From positions 31,390 through 37,545 of the forward strand of contig MEPT01000018.1 of the NCBI GenBank assembly GCA_001769925.1: 6,156 nucleotides of DNA, written 5' to 3'. Position numbers and translations under genes: made by a program. The stretch is from Bdellovibrionales bacterium RBG_16_40_8 (lineage in GTDB: Bacteria; Bdellovibrionota; Bdellovibrionia; Bdellovibrionales; UBA1609). The notes under the pieces were generated by a model, which worked only from the letters and a program-made list of their open reading frames with translations, had not been told where the DNA came from and made no database searches. Below, one piece after another: positions 1 through 6,093 of this stretch (its first letter is position 1; the number at the start of each line of letters is the position of its first letter).

Positions 1-1237
1 CATTTTTTAACTGTTTGTTTGTAGTAAAGGTAATTGGCGACAACTGAAGCCGGCCACTTTTTTCAATGTAGATTTTGTCGGCTCCGTTAACCATAATTTC
101 AGTAATTGTTGGGTCTGCAAGCAAATCTTCTAGTGGGCCAAGGCCTAAAGCTTCATCTAATACTTGCTTAATTATTAAACTTCTTTCTTCGCGTGGTGAC
201 GATGGGGCTAGCTTGTCAACTAATTGTGATATTGCCTTTTGTGTTTTATTACGAAGTTCTTGCTCTTTCGTCGGGTCGCCCTGAACGTTAGTCATGTCTT
301 TTTTCAAATTCATTTCGCTAATTAGTGCTGTATGAATTTGTATCTTTAAAAGAGTAGTAACTGAAAGTTCACGTTTCTGACCTTTTCTGTTGGTTGTTGC
401 GGAGGCCGTAGTTTTGGCAGAAGTTGAGGTGTCTTGTATATTGTTTTTTGATATCAATTTAGTTGGTCGCGAAAGGGATTTTAATTTTTGTAGTATACCA
501 CCAGTTAGCTGTCTAACTACGTCAAAATAGGCCTGCGATACTGGTGCCTGTGGCGTGCTCAGAACAAAAGGGGTTGATCTTTGCACAGAATTATAGGCAG
601 TAACGTCGTCTCGTGGAATTATACCAACAACTGGGCGGCCTAGGGTTTGCGAAATGAGTTTTGGGTCAAGACTTGATCGGCTAAGACCATTTATTACAAT
701 TTGAAAAAATTCGGCTGGTACAGTGGCAGCGATTAGGTCTTGCATTACGCGCTTAGTTTGATTTACTGCAAGAACTTCTGGCGTGGTAACGGTAATAACG
801 GCACTTGCCACCTCGATCATACTGAGTTGTAGATCGGTAAAATCACAGCCCAAGTCTACAATTATAAAATTATAAAATTGGCTTAGCGTTGAAATTTGTT
901 TTTTAAATAGAGCAGGTGCTGCGTTTAATGTTTGGTCTGGTCCTGATACTGCCCCAATAAAATGAAAGCCAGATGGATGCGGCGTAACCAGAGTTTCTAA
1001 AGATTGCGCAGAAATTATGCCTGAGAAAGTAGCGATATCACTAGCAATTTTTTTTGGACGAAGACCAGTAATAATATTTTGGTCACCGCAACTTCGCGCA
1101 TCAAGATCAATGAGAAGTACTCGAGCACGAAGTTCGCTCATTAATGCAATTGTCAAATTAGCAGCGAAAACGCTTTTACCCACTCCGCCTTTGCCGCCAA
1201 CAATTGTTATAAGATGACAATTCGCATGAATAGACAT
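1..1237 (-). CDS. cpaE-cpaF: Fused CpaE/TadZ-like (MinD/ParA) ATPase and CpaF/TadA secretion ATPase, 3' end cut by the window
   Basis: I translated this frame base by base: 412 codons from the ATG at 1237 to the window edge contain no stop. Residues 1-250 are a ParA/MinD ATPase: deviant Walker A GGKGGVGKS (14-22, signature Lys16 and Lys21), VLLIDLD (40-46, Walker A') and FIIVDLG (124-130, Walker B). Residues 253-292 are a Ser/Thr/Lys/Asn-rich linker. From about 295 the sequence matches the N-terminal region of CpaF/TadA ATPases: TLLKIQIHTALISEM, then DEALGLGPLEDLLADP (361-376), TEIMVNG (379-385) and IYIEKSGRL (389-397). The CpaF Walker box and catalytic core lie beyond base 1. In the family, TadZ localises the pilus machine at the pole and TadA powers Flp assembly; here both would be one chain. 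The start lies one base after the cpaC stop, with only a weak ribosome site (GCGAGA), suggesting coupling. The receiver-like N-terminal domain usual in TadZ is absent. Confidence 0.9.
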   Translation of the reverse strand, partial: MSIHANCHLITIVGGKGGVGKSVFAANLTIALMSELRARVLLIDLDARSCGDQNIITGLRPKKIASDIATFSGIISAQSLETLVTPHPSGFHFIGAVSGPDQTLNAAPALFKKQISTLSQFYNFIIVDLGCDFTDLQLSMIEVASAVITVTTPEVLAVNQTKRVMQDLIAATVPAEFFQIVINGLSRSSLDPKLISQTLGRPVVGIIPRDDVTAYNSVQRSTPFVLSTPQAPVSQAYFDVVRQLTGGILQKLKSLSRPTKLISKNNIQDTSTSAKTTASATTNRKGQKRELSVTTLLKIQIHTALISEMNLKKDMTNVQGDPTKEQELRNKTQKAISQLVDKLAPSSPREERSLIIKQVLDEALGLGPLEDLLADPTITEIMVNGADKIYIEKSGRLQLSPITFTTNKQLKN

Positions 1238-1238
1238 A

Positions 1239-2726
1239 TTAATCTCGCAGGCGAAATTTTCGCTTGATGTTTTCAGCTCCTGAACTGGCCGATGATTTAA
1301 TTAAAGGCGTTACAAAAACTACAAACTGGCTTTGATTGCGGGTAAACTGCTTCGAAGCATAGAGAGAAATTATGGGATTAGTGCTCGCATTAGCCGGCAG
1401 CCTGTTATAACCGGCATTAGAAGAGTTTGAAATAAGGCCACCAATCGCAGCACTTGCACCGCTGCGAACCACAATTTCGGTATTGATAGAGTTTTTAGAG
1501 GTTATTGGTATGCCGTTAACATCTCCTTCAAAAGAACTAACTGTAAAACTAAGTTTTAGATTTACACTATCAGAGCGCGAGCCAATTATTTGCGGGGTGA
1601 CAGTGGTATTTATGCCCGCATCCCTTGTGTTGGTATTGGGCTGGCCGGTACTAGAGAACGTGGTGTAAGGTATAGATCGTGTGCTGTCGATAATACCTTG
1701 TTTGCCATTTTCAACGACTAGGCTTGAACTTTGTAATACTCTGGCGTGGCCATGCTCTTTAGCCCAGTTTAATTTTGGAATAAGGTTCGTTATTGTGCCA
1801 GTAATTGTAGATGTAAGCCCACTCGGTGAGCTATTACCGGAGGTGAAAGACACACCGCTGTTTTCGCCTATATCGGGTGTCCATTGAAAACGAAAGCGCT
1901 TTTCATAATTTTTTTGTAGCTCGACAAAGTGAACAATAACTTGCACCATTCTGCTGGGCTCGGCTTCTGGGGCAACCTTAAGTGTAATCAAGTTGATAAC
2001 GTCCATCATCATACGCTCTCTTACCGCGCCACTAGCGGCAGCTGGGTCAACAACAATGTCTGGGACATAAGTTTTAGCAATAATTTCGGCGCGACTTTTT
2101 TCTTTTTCATCTTCAGCGATACCTTCGAGCATAAATTTGTTGTTTACGGCTTTAACATGAATTTCAGGGTTGCCAATGGCGCGCTCGATAAACTGGGCTA
2201 TTTTCACCTGTGCTGCCGGGCTTAATGTTACCAGCGAAGTGGCTAGCGGTACATATTGCTGAACTACATTGTGTATTCGTTTGATATCGCTTGCCAGCAT
2301 AATTTGCCCGTCGACAACGACTTTATTGTTGGCGATTTTAATTGTTATGCCCTCAATTTCGCTAAGAAGAGAGGTCATTTCGCGCATTACTTTGGTTAGA
2401 TCGGTTTTTCTTATGTCTACAGTAAATTCGTAAACAGGTGCTTTTGAGTTTTTATCAAAAATTACAAGAGTGCCGAGCCCTTCTTTTTTTGGTGTTAGAC
2501 GAAGTACTTTTTTTACATCGTCATAAGATACAGTTACTAAACTCTTATAGGTGCCTGAAGTCTCATAGTCAGTAGGCATTTGCGAGACTGACTCGTCATA
2601 CGGTATGCCCATATACATCGGGATATTTTTCTTAATAACGTCTGCTCTTGCGACTGTTGGTAATAAAGCAAAAGCCGTAACAGCAAAAATTATTAAGTAA
2701 TTAAAATAATTTTTATTTTTTTTCAT
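1239..2726 (-). CDS. cpaC: Tad pilus outer-membrane secretin CpaC/RcpA
   Basis: This is a 495-residue secretin, the expected size for RcpA/CpaC, which forms the outer-membrane pore through which the Flp fibre leaves. The frame is open up to 2867, but the start is placed at the ATG at 2726: it follows AAGGGTGAATAT, a good ribosome site, and begins a clean Sec signal peptide (lysines 2-5, hydrophobic 10-24, cleavage probably after ARA at 28). Residues 30-105 are the pilus-secretin N-terminal domain. Two BON-like stretches follow (about 127-160 and 187-223). The secretin core runs from about 260 to 475, with GHARVLQSSSLVVENGKQG (326-344), DAGINTTVTPQI (369-380), GASAAIGGLI (423-432) and QFVVFVTP (467-474). 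The usual VPxLGxxPxLGxLF segment is replaced by a divergent one (442-456). The start is 13 bases after the cpaB stop. No pilotin or TadD lipoprotein is seen in the window. Confidence 0.93.
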   Translation of the reverse strand: MKKNKNYFNYLIIFAVTAFALLPTVARADVIKKNIPMYMGIPYDESVSQMPTDYETSGTYKSLVTVSYDDVKKVLRLTPKKEGLGTLVIFDKNSKAPVYEFTVDIRKTDLTKVMREMTSLLSEIEGITIKIANNKVVVDGQIMLASDIKRIHNVVQQYVPLATSLVTLSPAAQVKIAQFIERAIGNPEIHVKAVNNKFMLEGIAEDEKEKSRAEIIAKTYVPDIVVDPAAASGAVRERMMMDVINLITLKVAPEAEPSRMVQVIVHFVELQKNYEKRFRFQWTPDIGENSGVSFTSGNSSPSGLTSTITGTITNLIPKLNWAKEHGHARVLQSSSLVVENGKQGIIDSTRSIPYTTFSSTGQPNTNTRDAGINTTVTPQIIGSRSDSVNLKLSFTVSSFEGDVNGIPITSKNSINTEIVVRSGASAAIGGLISNSSNAGYNRLPANASTNPIISLYASKQFTRNQSQFVVFVTPLIKSSASSGAENIKRKFRLRD

Positions 2727-2739
2727 ATATTCACCCTTG

Positions 2740-3633
2740 TTATAAATCAACAAACCCGCCGCGTTTTTTCTTTTGTACCGGTTTTGGCTGCACAACTGGC
2801 TGTGGCGGTACATATACAGGCGCAGCGGTTGGCGCCCGTACAGTTTCAGAAAGCAAAGATCCATCAACTCTATTTAGTACGGTATCAACTGTTGCCGGAG
2901 TAAGCGAATTTTTAACTCTGTCGCTCGGGTGGCGAAGAGTAATAAAAAGCGAGCCAGGAGACGTTGCCAAAATAAAAATCAAATTTTGTGAATCTTGTGG
3001 TGATGCTTCAATGGTAATGGTGCTAAAGCTAGTATCAGAGCGAATATTTTTAATATAATCTTCTTGGCCTATCTTTTCAAAAAGTCGTGGTAGTTCATTA
3101 ACTATTTTAAGACCAGTGGCGAGAATTACTACATCTTGTAGTATGGTTTTTATTTCGCGGTGCTGAGCTGGGCCTTTGCCGACATCTAGTGACGCTATGA
3201 GATCTATGCGATCACCTGGTTTAATTAGCTTTGCTACGCCACGCATTTCATCTATTGGCAGAGTTACTGCGCGCTTGCCAGGTGCTACTTGCAGAGAAAG
3301 ACCAGTAACTGGGCCGGGCTCCATAATTTTATTTTCAAGAATTTGTTCACCTGTTCTGATTGGGGCGAGTGCCACCATACCGACGGCGCGCTCAGGGTCT
3401 TGTAAGGCCTGTGGTTGTACAAAATCTACGGGGCGCTCTTCTATAGAAAGTTTGCTTTCTTCGATAGTCTCCATTTCATTGATATCTTTGGTGGCGATGA
3501 CCACGCGTTGTTTAGCACCAAATTTTTTCGTAAGCTCGGCACTACGCTCTTGCGTGTAGCTATAGAGCAAAAACACTGCAAAAAGTGCTGCGCCAACTGA
3601 AATCCATAATGTGCGTGTCTCGTTGTTATTCAT
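2740..3633 (-). CDS. cpaB: Tad pilus periplasmic assembly protein CpaB/RcpC
   Basis: This 297-residue protein has the CpaB/RcpC architecture. An N-terminal membrane anchor (residues 8-24, LWISVGAALFAVFLLYS) is followed by a SAF domain (about 42-105, from RVVIATKDI to the GEQILENKI segment). Next comes the RcpC domain (about 113-240), with GKRAVTLPIDE (119-129), the PGDRIDLIAS turn (139-148) and TILQDVVILATG (163-174). The family sits in the inner membrane and periplasm and is thought to support or stabilise the secretin, which is encoded next. The C-terminus (268-293) is rich in proline and ends in a basic run, VQPKPVQKKKRGG, which might contact peptidoglycan or the secretin; that role is a guess. 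The ATG at 3633 is preceded by GGAG about nine bases upstream and lies three bases after the previous stop. Confidence 0.93.
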   Translation of the reverse strand: MNNNETRTLWISVGAALFAVFLLYSYTQERSAELTKKFGAKQRVVIATKDINEMETIEESKLSIEERPVDFVQPQALQDPERAVGMVALAPIRTGEQILENKIMEPGPVTGLSLQVAPGKRAVTLPIDEMRGVAKLIKPGDRIDLIASLDVGKGPAQHREIKTILQDVVILATGLKIVNELPRLFEKIGQEDYIKNIRSDTSFSTITIEASPQDSQNLIFILATSPGSLFITLRHPSDRVKNSLTPATVDTVLNRVDGSLLSETVRAPTAAPVYVPPQPVVQPKPVQKKKRGGFVDL

Positions 3634-3636
3634 TGT

Positions 3637-4161
3637 TTAATCTCCACATCTTGCATTTATGCACATCCCGTAACCTACCATCACCCATGCGGGGGATACG
3701 ATTTTTTCATATCTAGCTTTATCAATGCGAATGTTTGGGTTTCCACCAACGTAATTTGCTGGGTTATAAATTTGCTCATTGTGATCATCTTGTTCGGCTA
3801 GTTTGCTTGTATCTACAACTGTTGTATCAGAACCGAACTTAAGCGGCCGCGATGTGGCGTATGGTTCATCTTCATGTCTACGTTCGTCTTTTACGGAGTG
3901 AAAACGGGTGCCGTGTGGTGCGTAATATTCTCTTTTGTCATCGTCGCGAAAAATCGTTACGTCTGAGCGGTTACGAAAGGTTTCGAAGGCATAAGCTCTT
4001 GAAGCCATAGAGTTCATAATACCTGTATGAACGATACCAAAAAAACCTAGTTGAAATGAAAGAAGCATTACAAAAATTATTAAAAGCGGCAGCGATTCAA
4101 TTAACGCCATACCGCGCTCGTTATTAAGTTTAGATTTAAAAGTGCGTGCAGATTTTTTCAT
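3637..4161 (-). CDS. TadE-like pseudopilin, third of three
   Basis: This is a 174-residue single-pass protein of the TadE/TadF kind. After a basic leader (MKKSARTFKSKLNNERG, 1-17) comes a prepilin-peptidase site, G17|MALIES, with Glu at +5, and then a hydrophobic helix (about 24-44). The rest is a hydrophilic periplasmic domain with a charged Asp/Glu/Arg/His stretch (67-100) and a closing motif GYGMCINARCGD containing Cys167 and Cys172, which could form a disulphide. I prefer the ATG at 4161, two bases after the previous stop, with TGGGTG upstream as ribosome site. A GTG at 4170 is in frame and would add three residues while overlapping the previous gene; both starts keep the leader. In the family these proteins are processed by TadV (CpaA) and are needed for fibre biogenesis. 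Assignment to TadE rather than TadF or TadG is not certain. Confidence 0.8.
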   Translation of the reverse strand: MKKSARTFKSKLNNERGMALIESLPLLIIFVMLLSFQLGFFGIVHTGIMNSMASRAYAFETFRNRSDVTIFRDDDKREYYAPHGTRFHSVKDERRHEDEPYATSRPLKFGSDTTVVDTSKLAEQDDHNEQIYNPANYVGGNPNIRIDKARYEKIVSPAWVMVGYGMCINARCGD

Positions 4162-4163
4162 GG

Positions 4164-4766
4164 TTAGCACCCATTATCGTTTATTGGTAAATAGCTATTG
4201 CCGCCGTATGACCCAGCGCTGTTATATAAGCTATTTAATTTTTTAATATTTTCCCAGCGTCTTTTGTTGAATTCAAAGCACTCGATAAAAGTCGATTCGC
4301 GACCTAAAAAAGAAGTAATTTTTGTATTAAAACCAGATGTTGAGGCACTGCTATTACCTTGAGTCTGAGTAGGCCCAAAAAACGGTATTTGAAACTCAAG
4401 TATTTTTGCTTTGAAATTAATCATAACACCGCGAAAAGTATTGTGCTCTAGATCTGTATTATATTCAGACATAATTCCGTCTGGGCCAAAATTACCGGTG
4501 CCGTGTAAAGATACGCCGAACCATTCGCTTGGCAGTTTATCCAATTTTTTTTTCAGTGTATCGAATTTTTTTATGGCAGCTTTTCTTTGCGCTGGTTCGT
4601 CATAGTTGCCGGCAAAATAATTTCTAGCAGAGGCGAAGGCAACATATTGCACGACCTCGACCATAGAAAGTGTAGCGGCAAAAGTTAAAAGAATAAGGCT
4701 AAACCCAGAAATAAGGACAAAGGCGAAGAGAAAATCAACAGTGATAGAGCCGCGCGAGTTCATCAT
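4164..4766 (-). CDS. TadE-like pseudopilin, second of three, with Asp at +5
   Basis: This 200-residue protein starts MMNSRG and continues SITVDFLFAFVLIS, a class III prepilin-type start with a very short leader and cleavage after Gly6. The +5 residue is Asp11, where most prepilins have Glu. A hydrophobic helix spans about 9-31. The periplasmic part has a Lys-rich helical segment (61-77), a Ser/Thr/Asn-rich stretch (133-148) and two cysteines, Cys163 and the terminal Cys200. Its first ATG overlaps the previous stop by one base (TAATG) and a GGGGG run lies about ten bases upstream; a second ATG directly follows and would shorten it by one residue. Length and form fit TadE/TadF-type minor pilins, processed by the peptidase encoded two genes earlier. 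I cannot assign it to a precise subfamily. Confidence 0.78.
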   Translation of the reverse strand: MMNSRGSITVDFLFAFVLISGFSLILLTFAATLSMVEVVQYVAFASARNYFAGNYDEPAQRKAAIKKFDTLKKKLDKLPSEWFGVSLHGTGNFGPDGIMSEYNTDLEHNTFRGVMINFKAKILEFQIPFFGPTQTQGNSSASTSGFNTKITSFLGRESTFIECFEFNKRRWENIKKLNSLYNSAGSYGGNSYLPINDNGC

Positions 4767-5002
4767 TAAAAAACTGCCCCCTTTACAGAGCCGACACGAT
4801 CAAAATTATTTGGGTGATCGTCATTTGTGCCACCCCATACGCCGTTTTGAATCATGCCGGCCAGAGAATCCCATGGGCCTTCTACTAAATTTCTTACTAC
4901 TCTATTATCATTCATAAATTTGCTAATCCCGACGCCAATGCTGACGGTAACAACCATCATAAGAACAAGCTCTACCGTCATTTGGCCACGTGAGTTTTTC
5001 AC
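4766..5002 (-). CDS. Small TadE-like pseudopilin, first of three, GTG start
   Basis: This is a 78-residue protein starting at GTG 5002, which overlaps the cpaA stop by four bases (GTGA). A ribosome site, AGGGAG, lies about eight bases upstream. The GTG start is favoured because any later start would remove the leader MKNSRG and its peptidase site, G6|QMTVEL, which has Glu at +5. The NSRG leader is shared with the next gene, suggesting the two are related by duplication. The helix runs about 9-27. The remaining 50 residues are short for TadE and include NLVEGPWDSLAGMIQNGVWG (38-57, aromatic and glycine-rich). It is probably a minor pilin or pseudopilin processed by CpaA. Beyond the N-terminal helix I do not recognise its family. 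Confidence 0.72.
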   Translation of the reverse strand: MKNSRGQMTVELVLMMVVTVSIGVGISKFMNDNRVVRNLVEGPWDSLAGMIQNGVWGGTNDDHPNNFDRVGSVKGAVF

Positions 5003-5499
5003 AGCAGCGCTCCCTGCTTTATACCTAAAATGAGAAAGGTGGCCCAGCCCAGAATAATAGCTACTGAAAAAGGTATTTTCATTGTTTGTATTTTCTCGTG
5101 AGATTTTGTGGTCATAATTTGATACACATTCAAAATAAGTAAACGACCGCGGCCTTTTGCAACGGCTAATACGACGCCTATAATTGCTGCCCAGATAAAT
5201 GAAAAAATAATTACTGAAAAAACTGCCGGGTAGGTGCTTGCAAGACCAAAGGCAAAAAGAAGCTTCATGTCGCCAGCGCCCAAGGCGCCAAACAGTACAA
5301 GCGGTAAAGTCATAATTAAAGCTACAAAAGCAGCGGTCGCGCCTTGCTTTAGGCCTTCGTAGTCGTAAAAATAATAACTGCTAGCCAAGGCTAGCCCAAT
5401 AGAAATCATCACCCATTTGTTGGGGATTTTATGTGTCTTAACATCGATGATAAACGCAACTAAGAGGATTATGGTTGGTACAAGTAATGCCGCTGCCAT
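4999..5499 (-). CDS. cpaA: Prepilin peptidase CpaA/TadV (A24 family)
   Basis: This 166-residue, highly hydrophobic protein is an A24-family aspartic peptidase of the short TadV/CpaA type, which lacks the methyltransferase domain of PilD. The two catalytic aspartates are visible: Asp19 in IDVKTHKIPN (18-27) and Asp77 in the GxGD motif (LGAGDMKLL, 73-81). Several membrane helices are apparent (about 4-19, 30-45, 54-70, 80-112 and 143-160). The closing KIPFSVAIILGW (141-152) is typical of the family. It should cleave the leaders of Flp and the pseudopilins at the cytoplasmic face of the inner membrane. The ATG at 5499 follows AAAGGGGGAAG, a strong ribosome site, 15 bases after the preceding stop. 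Its place among the pilin genes supports its role. Confidence 0.94.
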   Translation of the reverse strand: MAAALLVPTIILLVAFIIDVKTHKIPNKWVMISIGLALASSYYFYDYEGLKQGATAAFVALIMTLPLVLFGALGAGDMKLLFAFGLASTYPAVFSVIIFSFIWAAIIGVVLAVAKGRGRLLILNVYQIMTTKSHEKIQTMKIPFSVAIILGWATFLILGIKQGALL

Positions 5500-5514
5500 C
5501 TTCCCCCTTTCTTT

Positions 5515-5718
5515 TTATTGTGGGTCTAACCATTTAATTATGGATTCTCCGGTACCTTCTTTTCTAAACTGCTTACCCACAGAAATATCTCGCTCTAGTT
5601 TTGCTGCCAATCTTGGTGCCGAATTATGAAACACCCCGATGGGGCCCAAATCTTTATGGAACAGGCCCGCTAAAATAATCGTCGATAAAAAAAGTAGCAG
5701 TACGTATTCGAGTGTCAT
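5515..5718 (-). CDS. Second Flp-like small pilin without a leader peptide
   Basis: This 67-residue protein begins MTLEYVLLLFLSTIILAGLF, which resembles a mature Flp pilin: the Glu-Tyr pair followed by a hydrophobic helix (about 5-20). The rest is hydrophilic (21-67). The ATG overlaps the flp stop by four bases (ATGA), indicating translational coupling. There is no leader and no Gly cleavage residue after this start, and a TGA stops the frame six codons upstream, with no standard start codon in between. If the Met aligns with +2 of a normal pilin, Glu4 takes the +5 place. Curiously, the untranslated codons just upstream would read YGS before MTLEY, which looks like a cleavage site. It may be a degenerate second pilin, an unprocessed membrane protein or a pseudopilin. 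Position between flp and cpaA and the EY motif support a Flp relation. Confidence 0.65.
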   Translation of the reverse strand: MTLEYVLLLFLSTIILAGLFHKDLGPIGVFHNSAPRLAAKLERDISVGKQFRKEGTGESIIKWLDPQ

Positions 5719-5906
5719 GGACCCATAAACCCATCAATTTTTCCCTGAAGCGCTGGCATCAGCTTGTCGGTCATAACTTTCATTAACTGGTCTTTAAATA
5801 TTACCGCCACAGCAACTACCGCCACGAGTATCAAGATGTATTCAGTTGCGCCCTGGCCGGATTCATCACGAAGTAGTTTTATAATTGTTTTTTTTATGTT
5901 TTTCAT
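5715..5906 (-). CDS. flp: Flp major pilin (type IVc)
   Basis: This 63-residue prepilin has the classic Flp form. A basic leader (MKNIKKTIIKLLRDESG, 1-17) ends in the cleavage Gly17. The mature start QGATEY puts Glu22 at +5 and Tyr23 at +6, the Flp signature, followed by a hydrophobic helix (24-37). A short amphipathic tail ends at GFMGP, giving a mature pilin of about 46 residues, in the usual Flp range. It would be cleaved by CpaA and assembled into the pilus fibre. The ATG at 5906 is preceded by AGAGGGGGGACTAT, a strong ribosome site. It is the first gene of the operon; its promoter should lie in 5907-6156. Confidence 0.93.
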   Translation of the reverse strand: MKNIKKTIIKLLRDESGQGATEYILILVAVVAVAVIFKDQLMKVMTDKLMPALQGKIDGFMGP

Positions 5907-5930
5907 ATAGTCCCCCCTCTTAATTTCAAC

Positions 5931-5959
5931 ATTTTATCGGTCGAAGCAATAACTTACAT
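5931..5959 (-). promoter_or_regulatory. Candidate promoter close to flp (sigma-70-like or sigma-28-like -10)
   Basis: On the minus strand, TAAAAT (5936-5931) matches five of six bases of a sigma-70 -10 box, with a poor -35 (ATGTAA, 5959-5954) 17 bases upstream. Overlapping it, ACCGATAA (5941-5934) matches seven of eight bases of the enterobacterial sigma-28 -10 (GCCGATAA), but no TAAA -35 box lies at the expected distance. Transcription would start only about 18-20 bases before flp, just leaving room for the GGGGGG ribosome site. Confidence 0.22.
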
Positions 5960-6020
5960 GAGCCCACGCGTGTCGTTTTTAATTTTGCTGATTTTTTTAG
6001 ATAACGGGAGAATCAGGTCA

Positions 6021-6049
6021 CCTATATATTGTATATGAATGTTCGACAA
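6021..6049 (-). promoter_or_regulatory. Weak sigma-70-like promoter candidate
   Basis: On the minus strand TTGTCG (6049-6044) and TATAGG (6026-6021) are 17 bases apart; each matches four of six consensus bases. The position downstream of the two palindromes would let a protein bound there act on this promoter. In AT-rich DNA such a match is expected by chance quite often. Confidence 0.2.
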
Positions 6050-6070
6050 AACCCTAGAAAATGCGCAAAC

Positions 6071-6089
6071 CTGTCTCATTCTGAGACAG
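6071..6089. promoter_or_regulatory. Perfect palindrome CTGTCTCA-TTC-TGAGACAG, candidate operator
   Basis: Two eight-base arms, CTGTCTCA and TGAGACAG, are exact inverted complements separated by TTC. The 19-base two-fold symmetric site lies about 165 bases upstream of the flp start, a suitable place for a dimeric activator or repressor. The TGTC...GACA form resembles sites of several dimeric regulators, but I cannot name one. As RNA it would form an 8-bp stem with a 3-base loop; no U-run follows on either strand, so a terminator is unlikely. Confidence 0.4.
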
Positions 6090-6093
6090 TTTC

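Noticed and set aside
1929..2225. Plus-strand open frame of 98 codons opposite cpaC
   Set aside because: It is an antisense shadow of the secretin; the His/Asn/Phe-rich composition fits no family I know.
2727..2867. Extension of the secretin frame 47 codons upstream
   Set aside because: It would overlap the cpaB coding end and bury a clear signal peptide; the ATG at 2726 has a good ribosome site.
3176..3559. Plus-strand open frame of 127 codons opposite cpaB
   Set aside because: It lies wholly inside the well-supported cpaB gene, is rich in Ser, Arg and Ile in a way typical of an antisense frame, and has no recognisable domain.
5380..5395. Inverted repeat GCTAGCC-AA-GGCTAGC
   Set aside because: It is inside cpaA coding sequence, encoding the Ala/Leu-rich helix; a chance hairpin is likely.
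5715..5735. Programmed -1 frameshift from flp into the second pilin
   Set aside because: The bases near GATGGGTTTATGGG do not form a proper X XXY YYZ slippery heptamer in the flp frame, and the ATGA overlap explains expression without it.
6071..6089. Palindrome as a rho-independent terminator
   Set aside because: The stem is only moderately GC-rich and is not followed by a run of T on either strand.
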